64,000 nt of DNA from Hofstenia miamia (Eukaryota; Xenacoelomorpha; Acoela). Within the stretch, counting starts at the first letter, position 1. The number at the start of each line of letters is the position of its first letter. The notes below the pieces were generated by a model. It was given only the letters and a program-made list of their open reading frames with translations, was not told the DNA's origin and ran no database searches. Positions 11,185-22,225 of the stretch are shown here, piece by piece. Position numbers and translations under genes: made by a program. The stretch is from contig SCFE01000079.1 in NCBI GenBank assembly GCA_004352715.1, positions 1,285,429 through 1,349,428 of the forward strand. The letters are read 5' to 3'.

Positions 11185-13264
11185 GAAATTCACTTCAAAA
11201 AATAATTGCACTTGAACTTTCGATATTTATTGATTGAAAATAAATATTTTTAAACTTAAGAACTCGAAAATATGTTTTTATTTGAAAACATTCGATCGAA
11301 CTCGAAATAGAAACGTAAAAACTCGAACACGGGCCGAGTAATTATAACTCTATTCAAAAAGCCTGAATCTATCTCAAAAGAGTTAAATTACTAGTAAATA
11401 TAAAAGACAAGTAAACACAAATCATGTCCTTCCATACGACCCGTGTGTTCTCCAAACAAATTTTACTAATTTATATAAACAATGAGTGCGATATTAACGG
11501 CAAACAATAGCGATTACGTAAACTAAGTTTGATGTCGTTTGATAAAGAAATGCGCAATCTCTTGTTTCATGTTGATAATCCGCAAGAGCGAACTCCGCGA
11601 GCACATTGGCGGTGTTTACACTGTAGGTGAACATGATTTTAAAACCTATCGTGCTGTGAGCTAACGTCTTTAAGCTTATCAATGAGCAACCACAACCTCA
11701 ATGTAGCAAGCAATTAACTTACAAGATGTTGATAACGGAAAACCATGGAAATCATAATTTTGCATATAGATTATTGTTACTGAAAGGAGATCAGGGAGAA
11801 TTATGCCATGCGAATTTTTTTACGAAATATTGAAGTTGAATAAAATGTAACTTATTTAGAATAAATGTAGCAGAAAAGTTGTAAGTGAGTCAGGTTAGCC
11901 ACACGTGGAACAGGTCAATTTTTTTTACACAAAATGAGCCAAGCAAATTTCTTTTAGTATATTTGATTTTGGAGAAATATTTTTGCATGACTTCAGTCCC
12001 AGGAACTTCCATGGGACTCTGCCACCAGACTCCTCAAAACGTGTTTTGCTAGCATGGTCAGGACAATAAAAATTGAGCAGAAGTGATCATTCATGTTTTT
12101 CTGATTCTATGCAAATGATTCCGAAAACTACAGATTTCCTAAAACTACTGCATTTATCTAATGAAATTAGACAAAGCATATCCTACTGCTTGTTTTTTGT
12201 TTTGCTTTCGCCCATATGTTTTTTAAATGTGACGTCATTTGATTATTACTAAAGAAACAACAAAACAATTACAATAGCAATTCGAGATTTTGCGGATTCA
12301 AAATATGTTACTTTGGCCTATCTAACGTACAAAAACGCAGCGCTATTTGCAAGTTGTGGTTAGTAAACTAATTAAGTGCATTTTGGAGTCTTGATATTAC
12401 ATGTATAACGCAACAAGTGGTGTACATGTGTGAGCACTTTATAGACGGGACAGCTATTAGAGCTTGAATTTGGCTAAAGACGCACTTTTAGAATTAATAA
12501 CGATATTAATCGTGTTTCTTACCGCAAACATGAAAAATGCTGTATTAAGCCAGTTTTCAATTTCGTAAAAGACTAAATATATAATTATCGAAACCCGATA
12601 TAATTTCTAAAATTAGATTTAATTCAATTTAAAAGAAGCTTAAATTTCAAATTCTGAGAAATTAAATTATACGGCTGAATCTGAATGTGCAATGTACATG
12701 AAAATGATGATAGATTTGTAATTTATTGAAACCAGAAATTGAAATTTGAAAATATTTCTGTTAAATACTGACGGCAACAAATTAAAAGAATTTTTTTAAA
12801 AAAGGTGACTCCTTTAATGTCCACATAGGTAGGTATATATGTTTGTATATTCTATAAAGCAAACGATATAATTTCTTCAAAGCGAATGTGTTATTAAATT
12901 GAATTTTCAATAAAGAAATGTTTTTGTGAGAAGTACTGTCTACTCTATATGATGGAAAGAAGTTTTTTATAACACAATACTTTTATCGTTGTGCAAAGCT
13001 TTAATTCTATTCTTATAATATGTAATCGGTAATAAATGTAAAAAATATTAACATTACATAATTACAAAAATAAATATATTTAGCAAAAAATGTTGTGTGC
13101 TTCAATGCTCATCCTAAAATAATTAAATTTAAATCCTGGCATTGTAATTCAAAGCAATAGAATTCCAAAAACAAAATCTAAAAAAATATTGAATATTGAG
13201 GTATCCACACCCCAACCCCCGGCATTCAAATTAAACCATAATAATGCAACAAATTATAAATATA

Positions 13265-13299
<35 letters not shown>
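11138..13299. other. Long non-coding AT-rich interval
   Basis: Contains (TA)n at about 11161-11184 and 13268-13297. I see no domain-bearing ORF, RNA gene or clear element ends. The 62-codon minus-strand ORF at 11494-11682 has no recognisable features. Confidence 0.5.
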
Positions 13300-13772
13300 A
13301 GAAAACAAACTATAAACTAATACTTTCTATTTTATTCTCCATACAGTAAGTCATCTCCTCAGTCATAAATCTTGCTTTTTGCGGCTCTGTACATGCTGAA
13401 AAAACGAATTGTATGAATAGGGTAATCGCATGTATGATTAAACCTTCAAAAATACCTTTTCCTTGATTCAGTCTATAACTCATATGAATTATATATGTGA
13501 TAAAAATGCACTGTACATTTGGGCCTTTGGAATATGGCAGTGTAAATGTGTTGCACTGGCCCCAAATCGACCTTGCCTAAAGCCTTTTGTAAAACATTTA
13601 AATTACTTTCATCGTGGTAATATATAATTTGATGCTCTGATGTAAGCCTTAAAATGGATTTTTGCAGCATGTGCTGAGGCTATACACAAGATATATTTCT
13701 GAAGATGATTTATTGAATAGAGAAAAATGTAGACATTGTATTATATAGTTTATAGTTTGTTTTGTTTCTTAG
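13300..13772. repeat. Short inverted-repeat unit enclosing an unknown ORF
   Basis: The sequence AACAAACTATAAACTA at about 13306-13321 is matched in inverted orientation by TAGTTTATAGTTTGTT at about 13747-13762, so the unit is bounded by inverted repeats. On the minus strand it holds a 65-codon ORF (13473-13670) and, after a TTTTTTCAG acceptor-like site, a further open stretch (CTEPQKARFMTEE). Neither matches a family I know. It could be a small non-autonomous element or two exons of an unknown gene that happen to sit between repeats. Confidence 0.35.
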
Positions 13773-14844
13773 TTTAATTTTTTTAATAATGTTCTAGTTT
13801 GAAATTAATTACAAATTGAATTAATTTTTAATTTGAATAGGTTATGTTTAAAATTGATTGCGTTATGATTTAAACATGAATGCGTTACATTATAATTTGA
13901 ATGCAGTAATTTTTAATTTCAATTCCTTAGTTTTCAAATTGAATGGTAAATGGTATAGATCAAACAGGTTACGTGAAGATGTAGATGAACGTTCCGGAAT
14001 AAGCAATTTATGCCACTTATTACTAGTTTTGTAAGCTTGCATAAATAATTGCTTACTAAAATTAAAAGTTTTTGTTTGTTTGTTTGCTTAATACGCAATT
14101 AGATAAATTGTGGGCAATAAATAGTCTGCATTTCTCTTCCTACCCGTTTCGGACCATGAAAAAAATATTATTTCCATATCATGTCAGTATTTCATGAACA
14201 TTCGTCTAAATATTAATTAATAACGATACACTATCCTTTAATCTAGAATGAACAGAATACAACGCATAAACTTAACGCATACCTTGCTTTTTGTTTTGAA
14301 TCAAAGCGAGTTTTTTCCGGGCAAAGTTCGGCATAGCCCAGAACAGTTAATTAATGATGCTCTTCATTAAGCATGTTATATACTTAATTGCCAGATAAAC
14401 GTACTGTGTGCTGATTGGCTCAAAAACCACATCTTGCGGCAACGATTCTCTGATTGGTCAATGCTAATTGCATCGCAATAATTTCCGTCTAATAAAAAAC
14501 GATGGTGCAACCGCCTGCTGAAAATGAACTCATTAACCGCAACAAATCTGTAAAACGGCTTTAAGTCTGATTGTATTTCAAGTCCTATTTGAATCCAGTT
14601 GGCCGATAGATTTCATTTACAATAGAAGTAAAGTCTTATCCTAGAGTGTTAAGAAACTATTTATTGATCAACAGCTAAATATAGTAGGTTGGCAAAATGT
14701 TACGTACATCTTGTTTTAAACTTTTTACAACCATTCTAAATGAATCAACTAAAGCTACAAAATCATCGCGTTTGTGATAATACATTGTTAATTAATAAAA
14801 AAATTCAGTTATATTACGTTTTGCAATAGCATAAAACGCTTGAA
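13773..14844. other. Non-coding interval
   Basis: AT-rich. A patch at about 14405-14470 contains repeated TGATTGG (inverted CCAAT) motifs. No gene body is identifiable next to them, so promoter function is not claimed. Confidence 0.4.
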
Positions 14845-15233
14845 ATGGGAAAACCATTCCCTGATTCTATTGTTTCGCAAGTCGTTATTCTGCGAAAACA
14901 ACATTATTCATAGAAGAAAATAGTAGAAGTTCTCGATTTAAAAAGCAGATCTTCAGCCCAGTTTGCTTTTGCGAGATATGAGAGAAATGGTACATTTACA
15001 GCTGATAAATCAACGGGGAGAAAGCAAAAATTGACAAAAAGAGACGAAAATTTACAAGTACGTCATGTGAAAAATGACCCAAAGCGAAGCATAAGGTGTG
15101 TCACTACTGAGTGGAACAGTTTTCCTTGCAGTTCGACATAAAAACGAAATTTTTGGGAGATCAGCAGCCAAAAAACCCACTTTGACGAAGAAAAATGCCC
15201 ATATCAGGTTAAAATGGTGCCGACAAAGACGGA
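14845..15233 (+). pseudogene. Tc1-like transposase, N-terminal DNA-binding half, truncated by gap
   Basis: In shifting frames the sequence reads the classic Tc1 order. It starts MGKPFPDSIVSQVV, continues with a helix-turn-helix-like section with RSSAQFAFARYERNG, then a linker GRKQKLTKRDENLQVRHVKN, and ends with GRSAAKKPTLTKKNAHIRLKW at about 15146-15220. That last motif is the family's xxGRRPAKKPLLxxKxxxARLxW signature. A TAG after about 22 codons and at least two frame changes show it is dead. The catalytic half would lie inside the 1000-N gap, and nothing guarantees that the sequence beyond the gap is contiguous. Confidence 0.75.
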
Positions 15234-16233
15234 NNNNNNNNNNNNNNNNNNNNNNNNNNNNNNNNNNNNNNNNNNNNNNNNNNNNNNNNNNNNNNNNNNN
15301 NNNNNNNNNNNNNNNNNNNNNNNNNNNNNNNNNNNNNNNNNNNNNNNNNNNNNNNNNNNNNNNNNNNNNNNNNNNNNNNNNNNNNNNNNNNNNNNNNNNN
15401 NNNNNNNNNNNNNNNNNNNNNNNNNNNNNNNNNNNNNNNNNNNNNNNNNNNNNNNNNNNNNNNNNNNNNNNNNNNNNNNNNNNNNNNNNNNNNNNNNNNN
15501 NNNNNNNNNNNNNNNNNNNNNNNNNNNNNNNNNNNNNNNNNNNNNNNNNNNNNNNNNNNNNNNNNNNNNNNNNNNNNNNNNNNNNNNNNNNNNNNNNNNN
15601 NNNNNNNNNNNNNNNNNNNNNNNNNNNNNNNNNNNNNNNNNNNNNNNNNNNNNNNNNNNNNNNNNNNNNNNNNNNNNNNNNNNNNNNNNNNNNNNNNNNN
15701 NNNNNNNNNNNNNNNNNNNNNNNNNNNNNNNNNNNNNNNNNNNNNNNNNNNNNNNNNNNNNNNNNNNNNNNNNNNNNNNNNNNNNNNNNNNNNNNNNNNN
15801 NNNNNNNNNNNNNNNNNNNNNNNNNNNNNNNNNNNNNNNNNNNNNNNNNNNNNNNNNNNNNNNNNNNNNNNNNNNNNNNNNNNNNNNNNNNNNNNNNNNN
15901 NNNNNNNNNNNNNNNNNNNNNNNNNNNNNNNNNNNNNNNNNNNNNNNNNNNNNNNNNNNNNNNNNNNNNNNNNNNNNNNNNNNNNNNNNNNNNNNNNNNN
16001 NNNNNNNNNNNNNNNNNNNNNNNNNNNNNNNNNNNNNNNNNNNNNNNNNNNNNNNNNNNNNNNNNNNNNNNNNNNNNNNNNNNNNNNNNNNNNNNNNNNN
16101 NNNNNNNNNNNNNNNNNNNNNNNNNNNNNNNNNNNNNNNNNNNNNNNNNNNNNNNNNNNNNNNNNNNNNNNNNNNNNNNNNNNNNNNNNNNNNNNNNNNN
16201 NNNNNNNNNNNNNNNNNNNNNNNNNNNNNNNNN
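15234..16233. other. Assembly gap, exactly 1000 N
   Basis: Placeholder-length gap joining a Tc1-like transposase on the left to a Polinton-like minor capsid gene on the right. The join may be wrong. Confidence 0.95.
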
Positions 16234-16842
16234 TATACACAAGATTTTGTTTTTCATGATGTATTATGGGGATGGTATTCATTTTTTCTTTATGTGTTAG
16301 CAATAGTGGGCATTTATCCAACACGGGCAAGCGAGTGCTACCAACATGCTGAGGTTCAATAATGTCTGTGTGGATCATTACAATGTGATTTCCGCCAAAA
16401 ATATCGCAGTCATAATTGGAGGTTGTAATTGTTTCTTGATATATCTTTTTGTAAAAGCCTAGTAGATTTCCAGCTTGGGCCAAGTCTATTTCATATTGTG
16501 AATCATTCTTCACCATTAAAAAATTGCGTAAAGTTTTAAATTCTAATGAAATACCATAAGGGTCTAACATGTAATTTATAAACCCATAGAGTTCGGGAAA
16601 CTTTGCTTATGTACCGAATAAATTTCCACTCGGGTTATGTTTCCATCTTTATCCTTTAAAGTCCACATTTGGCGGTTAAGATTAAGAAATTTTGATGGAT
16701 ATCCAAAATCAATTAACGCAACTTCACATGCATTATAAATCGGTTTGTCCAAATACGTTGTAAATTCATTCAATCCATCTGGGCAACATACTTCGGGCTT
16801 CCAGCATTTTTCAAATAATAATGTTACAATAACCATTACCAC
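16234..16842 (-). pseudogene. Polinton/adintovirus-like minor capsid (penton-like) protein, frameshifted and truncated
   Basis: Virion structural protein of an integrated Polinton/adintovirus-like element. Two overlapping minus-strand reading frames give the family pattern in order. The N-terminal part (16576-16842) has NEFTTYLDKPI and EVALIDFGYPS, like the usual 'xTxxLxxPIxLxGxWEVxLxEIxYP' start. The second part (16234-16570) has the C-terminal hallmark TDIIEPQHVGSTRLPVL. Between them, near 16585-16600, the frame changes, so the protein is not continuous as assembled. The gap cuts it off before the end. It lies downstream of the protease in the same direction. A sequencing error at the shift is possible. 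Confidence 0.75.
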
Positions 16843-16903
16843 CCGTCTATGCGTTTGTTATCATATGAGTGAACTTGTAATGTAATGTTTATGTATTTTA
16901 TTT

Positions 16904-17362
16904 AATTGTACATGCGTTTTTATCAAATACAAGTTTTAGGTAATTTTATTAAGACCATTATCACACAAAAAATCATTAATAAATGGTAAATTAGTAAACA
17001 CAAACACTTCTGGTATTTTATTAAAAAATAAAAATGCACGAAATATACAGTAAGCACCACATATCGGAGATGTTCCTTGTAATCTCGTTTTTCTATCACC
17101 CCCATAAACGCGAAATCCTGGATAGGCGGTGTNAATTGTACATGCATTTTTATCAAATACAAGTTTTAGGTAATTTTATTAAGACCATTATCACACAAAA
17201 AATCATTAATAAATGGTAAATTAGTAAACACAAACACTTCTGGTATTTTATTAAAAAATAAAAATGCACGAAATATACAGTAAGCACCACATATCGGAGA
17301 TGTTCCTTGTAATCTTGTTTTTCTATCACCCCCATAAACGTGAAATCCTGGATAGGCGGTGT
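16904..17362. repeat. 229-bp exact-length duplication around a single N
   Basis: 16904-17132 and 17134-17362 are the same sequence with only a few base differences, separated by one N at 17133. The duplicated part is the 3' end of the protease ORF and its downstream sequence. This is the pattern of two overlapping contigs or haplotypes joined without merging. Confidence 0.85.
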
Positions 17363-18068
17363 GACAATAGCATTCAATATCAGGATAATGTTTTAAGGGA
17401 CAAGCAAGAGAATCTTTGAAAATTAAGTCGCCATTGACATCTCGTATAATCAACAACCAATGCATACCAGGGTGAATGCGGGGACTTGCATTTACATTTA
17501 AAAATGAGCCTTGAACCAAACTTGGTTGAATATCATCTGAGGCATGTACACCATAAAATCGAAAGTGGAGTGAGGGAATTTGTAGGGAAATGCGTCTAAT
17601 CTTGTCAGCATCCATTAAATATTTAAATAATTGTAGTTTCCAATGTCTAAATTTAACATAGAGCCAAAACAATAAAGACTGTAAATGACCCAAAATTGGT
17701 AAATTACACCAAAATCTGTAAAATATCAGATATCCATTGCCAATTCCAAATTCTCTTTTAACAAAACCATAGCTATCATGGTAAATTGCGTGTATTCTAA
17801 ACAGTTTTGACCATTTCAAAAGTGAGTGTAACCTCGAATTATCAATTCCAATCAATCCNTGGGGGTTCATTTGCAAAACCTTTTCAACACCAACATTGTG
17901 TATACCATATTTTTGTAATAGAAAGTTTGTAACATCTGCAAACTTTAAATGTGGGTCTGTAGTACAGTGAATACGATCTTCCACCGTACAAATTTCGTCA
18001 AGTTTTAGCATCTTCCCAAAATACAATGATTCACAAAACACATATCTTATCCTTTTATAACTTTTCAC
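17166..18068 (-). CDS. Polinton/adintovirus-like cysteine protease (adenain/ULP1-type)
   Basis: Maturation protease of an integrated Polinton/adintovirus-like element, expected to cleave capsid precursors. In the last third, the open frame has FYGVHASDDIQP and then HPGMHWLLI, which supplies the catalytic His next to Trp. An acidic FKDS strand follows, then QGTSPICGAYC with the oxyanion-hole Gln and nucleophile Cys. That His-Asp-Gln-Cys order and spacing is the adenovirus-protease/ULP1 fold. The first about 140 codons (KSYKRIRYVFCE onward) are not typical of the protease and may be another ORF fused in frame. The first codon of the open frame is GTG at 18066-18068, so the true start is uncertain; an internal ATG occurs about 20 codons later. 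One ambiguous base lies at 17859. It sits between the F54H12.2-like gene and the minor capsid gene, all on the minus strand. Confidence 0.75.
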   Translation of the reverse strand: MKSYKRIRYVFCESLYFGKMLKLDEICTVEDRIHCTTDPHLKFADVTNFLLQKYGIHNVGVEKVLQMNPXGLIGIDNSRLHSLLKWSKLFRIHAIYHDSYGFVKREFGIGNGYLIFYRFWCNLPILGHLQSLLFWLYVKFRHWKLQLFKYLMDADKIRRISLQIPSLHFRFYGVHASDDIQPSLVQGSFLNVNASPRIHPGMHWLLIIRDVNGDLIFKDSLACPLKHYPDIECYCHTAYPGFHVYGGDRKTRLQGTSPICGAYCIFRAFLFFNKIPEVFVFTNLPFINDFLCDNGLNKIT

Positions 18069-18762
18069 TGTTTATCAATATAGACTTTGGAATTGGTTTC
18101 CCCCAAAACGATAACTTCCATCGATTCAGTTAGTGTGTTTTTAAAATCCAATGTTAAACGTATATTTGCAACAAAACCTCATTGTTGGCCTCTGCAATGC
18201 TAGTCAGATCAAAAACCATAATCGCATGTTTCTTATTTTGGGTGTATGGTATTCCACCACCATTGTTATTTATCCCCAAAGTATTTATTGATTGATAATA
18301 TGCCTGCACATAGTTGTCATCTCCAACTAACATGGGAGTGTATGCAATGTTTGATCCTCCACGGGTTATAGTAACTTGATGAAGTCCTCGAAACTTATAT
18401 GAAAACGGGTTTGTAAACATTGTACCTGTAAACTGGTGATTTGGAACAATTGCCAAGGCGATTCTTCTAATGGGTTCATTGGAAAAAACATTTTCTCTAG
18501 TAAGTGTGTTCTGACCTGCTGGAATTATAAATGTACGTGTAAGAATTCTTGTAAAGTGGTATGTTGCAGGAGTTGTCAATAGCGTTTTTTCAATTGCCAA
18601 ATGTACACTTTCTGCAACTCTGAGCTTTCTTAGAGTTAGGAAGGCACCTGTAATTTGCATTTTGTAATCGGAATTATCATCTGCAATTAGGGAAAAATCG
18701 TCTTGTGATCTTAAAAGCTTTAGCCGAATATCAACACCGGGTATTAGTAATTTTTCACATTG
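18069..18762 (-). pseudogene. F54H12.2-like (Polinton-type) capsid protein, 5' truncated and frameshifted near the end
   Basis: Member of the 'F54H12.2-like' family found in metazoan Polintons and relatives, generally taken as a capsid (probably major capsid) component. That functional assignment is family knowledge plus inference. The frame is open from the N at 18763. Landmarks in order are LLIPGVDIRLKLLRS, then TLRKLRVAESVHLA, FIIPAGQNTLTRENVF and RRIALAIVPN. Then come NPFSYKF, YVQAYYQSI and HAIMVFDLT. The frame stops at 18154, but the expected C-terminal strand (LTLDFKN.., ESMEVIVLGE) continues in another frame to about 18065. The copy is therefore broken by a shift at about 18155-18165, or the assembly has an indel there. 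The 5' part is lost at the contig join to the terminal repeat. Confidence 0.72.
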
Positions 18763-18763
18763 N

Positions 18764-19004
18764 AAGTAAGTAAATGTGGGAAAGTAAAACTGAAAAGTAA
18801 GTAAGTAAATGTGGGAAAGTAAAACTAAAAATGTAAAAAAATGTAAACTAAATTAGGTCACATAAATAACACAAAAACTAGTAAATGTACATGCATGACG
18901 TCAGTAAAACACCTCCGTCGATATCCACGGCGTCTCAGGTCAAAGGCCAACCCTCTTGACCAATCAGAAAAAAGTGAGAAGGGCTTCGAGTCCCCTTTAC
19001 TACT
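18764..19004 (+). repeat. Terminal inverted repeat of a Polinton/Maverick-type element, copy 2
   Basis: Nearly identical to 3794-3995 and in the same orientation, with two subterminal GTAAATGTGGGAAAGTAAAA units instead of one. The outer end is ...CCCCTTTACTACT, and the six bases beyond it are GAAAAC. It is joined by a single N to the 5' side of the F54H12.2-like gene, so it is the natural end of the capsid-protease block. The ORF across it is a repeat by-product. Confidence 0.8.
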
Positions 19005-21370
19005 GAAAACGCCATATTATAAAGAATTTTTTCATATTTCACATATTTCATCTATCTATTCAATGGCACCATTTCTGGTCCCGACATTTGACTTTGTAAA
19101 GACGCACCTCATCCAGTTTTGTATAGTCTACTTATATAAAAACAAATAGTCCAGTTTAGTCGCTGCTGCCATAATGCGTAGACACCCTAATCCTCTGAAC
19201 TTCTTCTCAAGTACTCTAGTTTTTGCACTATACATTCATACAACATGCTTAGCAATTTGATGAAAAATTTAAAGTATATATATACATATATATATATATA
19301 TGTATACATGGGGCCGTAGTGAGACACGAGAGTATCATCGGTATTCAGACACTCTCAAAGAAAAATTAAAAATGAAATTTTTCAAGGCATCTTTGATGAT
19401 AATGAAGCGAAAAAATCATGTTTTTGAAAGCAAAGACTACATGCACTTTTTCAAGAACTGGATAAAGAACTTGCTGCAGAAGCTCGTATTTATCTGTATA
19501 AGTTAACCAAAGCTACTGATGGAAACATGATCAGCGCTGAAAACTTGAATTTACATTCAAAATTAACTACCAGTATTGCTGCACATGAGGTAACCAATGA
19601 ACAAGTTGGTTGCGCAACAACGCAGAGTCCATTCTCAAATTTCAATTATATGCCAAGACTACCAACAACTCTTTGTTTCCAAAAAACAATAAATATCTGC
19701 CTAAGAGTACTACAATATTATTCTTTGGAAACTTTATCTTCCAACGCATTCAAGCTGAAAAGTCTATCATCAACCAAACGTGCTGCTTTCATTCATACTA
19801 TGGCAAGAACACAAGCGAGCTCACTAAATTTGTAAAATCTTTTAAAAATGGACATTAACACATGTAAGTTTGAGCACTGAGATAATTGATGCTCTAAGCT
19901 GTAAAGAAGAGAAACAAAGTGCGATTGAAGAGTTCAGGAATAATGTTTTGGAGCAAATGGATGAGGTAGAATAAAAATTTTCACCAAAGCAAATTGTGCT
20001 CACTGAAATCACCCCGTAACCAAAGAGGAGAACTTATCCCAAAACAAATTTATATATTATTTCAACCTAGTTCTTAATGAAATCGCAGAACATAACAGGA
20101 AAGTAAAATTGTTAAGCTTTTCGAGAGTTTCCTAGTTGGTGAAGGAAATAATAAAATAAAATCCTTATTACAAAAGACGGACTCCATCTCTCAAGAAAAG
20201 GAACCTCAGTAGTTGTAAAAGCAATTAAGATTTTCTTCAACCACTATTAGATGATTCACAGGAAAATAAACTTTGGGTGCTATCAAGCTAAGCAAAATCA
20301 ACGGAGATTTGTCAAATCACAAAACCAGTTTCAACAATTTTTGAGAGACTTTTACGCAAACAGATTATCTCTTATTTAATCAATAATGCTATTCTTTCAA
20401 ATAAAAAATTGGTTTTAGACAAGATTTCAGCACTGTTGATGCACTGCTTGAATTCATTGAAAAGACACGTTTTTCCTCAATAAAAACATCAGTAGTAATA
20501 TTGTCCTATTAGACCTAAGTAAAGCTTTCAACTGTCTTGATTTCGTCATCCCTTATAAAAAAACTTAAAAGCCAATGGGTTCAGTGAATCTTCACGAACA
20601 TTTTTAAACAGTTTTCTCAATGGAAGACAACAACGTGTAAATATTACTAATATATATAGCAAATACATAACTACAATTGAAGTAGTTCCACAGGGCACTG
20701 TGTTAGGCCCTATACTCTTCAACTTATATGTAAATGATTTACCATGCATGTTACTAAATCAGTTGATCCAATATGCTGATCACATATGCGTTATTAATAG
20801 AAATAGAAGACCAATTATTGCCACAAGAGAGCATTGCAAATATATCCAGTATTTCCAACAAAATATGTTAACACGAAACAAGAATAAAACGCAATTCATT
20901 ATTTTCAACCCAAAAGATGAAGAGCTGGATAATGACATCTGCCTTCAGAAGACAACTCACCAATACCAATCCACAACAGTGAGTCTGTAAAATACTTGGG
21001 CGCTGAGGTGGACAGGAAGCTTACTTTTAAAAGGTTCGGTCACAACAAATTTCGGAAAATTGCTGCAGGCATCCAGTTTCTAAAACAAATTAAAAGAATT
21101 ACACAGAGTAAAGCAATAATTAATGCATTTGTTACAAATCAATATGTTTGCCAACTTCTAAACAGTATAAATGTTGCTGAACTGCTGCGTATAAGTGAGA
21201 TTTTCAACTGGTCAATTTGTGCTATGTTTAGCATTAAGAGACATCAAACTGGTATGAATTACAAACATTATTGATCCTTACTCCAGCTTTTATCACAAAG
21301 TACAACAGCTTAGTACACATGTTTAAAGAAATTCAAATTAAGCGTAAAATGCTGAATGAACAATATTTAA

Positions 21371-21781
21371 GAGCCGTTACACCTCTCGACCAACCCATTT
21401 TTTCTACCAGATGACAGATAATTTTAAATCGAAGTGTCAGTAAGAACTAAACCGTGTTGATAGGATCAGGGGCCACATCCAGTAGTCGTCTTCGTTTACT
21501 AGATCCTTTTGTAGTTGAATTGTTTCTTCTACGTTTCTCACAAGTGCATCCACATCTATAACACCCACTACAACGGACACATCTACCTTTTCTGCAGTTA
21601 CACGACAATTCTACCATAACTTCGGCTTGGATGAAAATTTTCAAAAATGAACTTCGTGCGACAGGTTTATTTTATATATTAATATTAGCCAATCAAATTG
21701 TTTAATTTAAGCGTCAGTTTGCGACGATTTGGTTTTTTTGGTTTCTGTCAAAAATGGGTTGTTCGAGAGGTGTAACGGCTC
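21371..21781. mobile_element. TTAA-flanked small DNA element (piggyBac-type target site) inside a LINE
   Basis: Both sides are TTAA (21367-21370 and 21782-21785). Immediately inside are terminal inverted repeats of about 32 bp with one mismatch, beginning GAGCCGTTACACCTCTCGA on the left and the complement on the right. TTAA duplication is the signature of piggyBac-superfamily integration. At 411 bp it is MITE-sized and holds a single minus-strand ORF. Confidence 0.85.
21447..21644 (-). CDS. Small cysteine-rich basic protein encoded in the TTAA-flanked element
   Basis: The ORF has 65 codons. The middle is dense in cysteine in CxC, CxxC and CxCxC spacings (CNCRKGRCVRCSGCYRCGC), followed by a strongly basic run (EKRRRNN, then KGSSKRRR) that looks like a nuclear-localisation or nucleic-acid-binding tail. 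PiggyBac transposases often end in a cysteine-rich domain, so this could be the last part of such a gene kept in a deletion derivative. That link is inference from the TTAA flanks. It could also be chance coding. Expression is unknown. Confidence 0.45.
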   Translation of the reverse strand: MKIFIQAEVMVELSCNCRKGRCVRCSGCYRCGCTCEKRRRNNSTTKGSSKRRRLLDVAPDPINTV

Positions 21782-22182
21782 TTAAAATATAATCAACGTT
21801 CAAATAAATATATATGCTTCATAATGCCAACAAGTAAATGTTGAAATAACTTTTTTACATCAACATCATGCAAACAACGGAATGAACTTCCAATCAGCAT
21901 CAGACAGGAAAAAATCTTAACAAATTCAAAAAATTATTACAAAATAATTTATTAGTAGAACAAATTAAAAAATACTTTTAACCTAGTGAACTCTGTACCG
22001 ACAAATCGAAATTGAATAGATTATATTTTTATCTGTGTGATTGTATTGTATTGTTATTTTTAATTAATTATCTAGCTTAGTTTGTAGTGCATGTGTATAT
22101 ATAGGTGTCTGTACATTTTGCAAATATGTATTATACATATTTGTACACATGCTGTTATGACAAACGAAAATAAAGCTATTGA

Positions 22183-22190
<8 letters not shown>

Positions 22191-22225
<35 letters not shown>

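Larger units (their letters stand above)
19300..22190 (+). mobile_element. Degenerate non-LTR retrotransposon (LINE), plus strand
   Basis: Reverse-transcriptase landmarks appear from about 20320: an IFERLLRKQIISYL block, then LSKAFN-like sequence at about 20516-20530. EVVPQGTVLGPILF follows at about 20680-20722, then YVNDLP and IQYADHICV at about 20767-20793. After that come the thumb/C-terminal blocks KNKTQFIIF and YLGAEVDRKLTF. The catalytic YADD is read as YADH, and multiple shifts and stops exist, so it is dead. The 19.3-20.2 kb part is probably upstream element sequence but contains no motif I can name. The 3' end carries AATAAAGCTATTGAAG before an (AT)n run at about 22185-22220. A TTAA-flanked element is inserted at 21371-21781. 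Confidence 0.75.

Noticed and set aside
14405-14470. Cluster of CCAAT-type motifs as a promoter
   Set aside because: No gene body follows on either strand before the Tc1 fragment, and such pentamers are common by chance.
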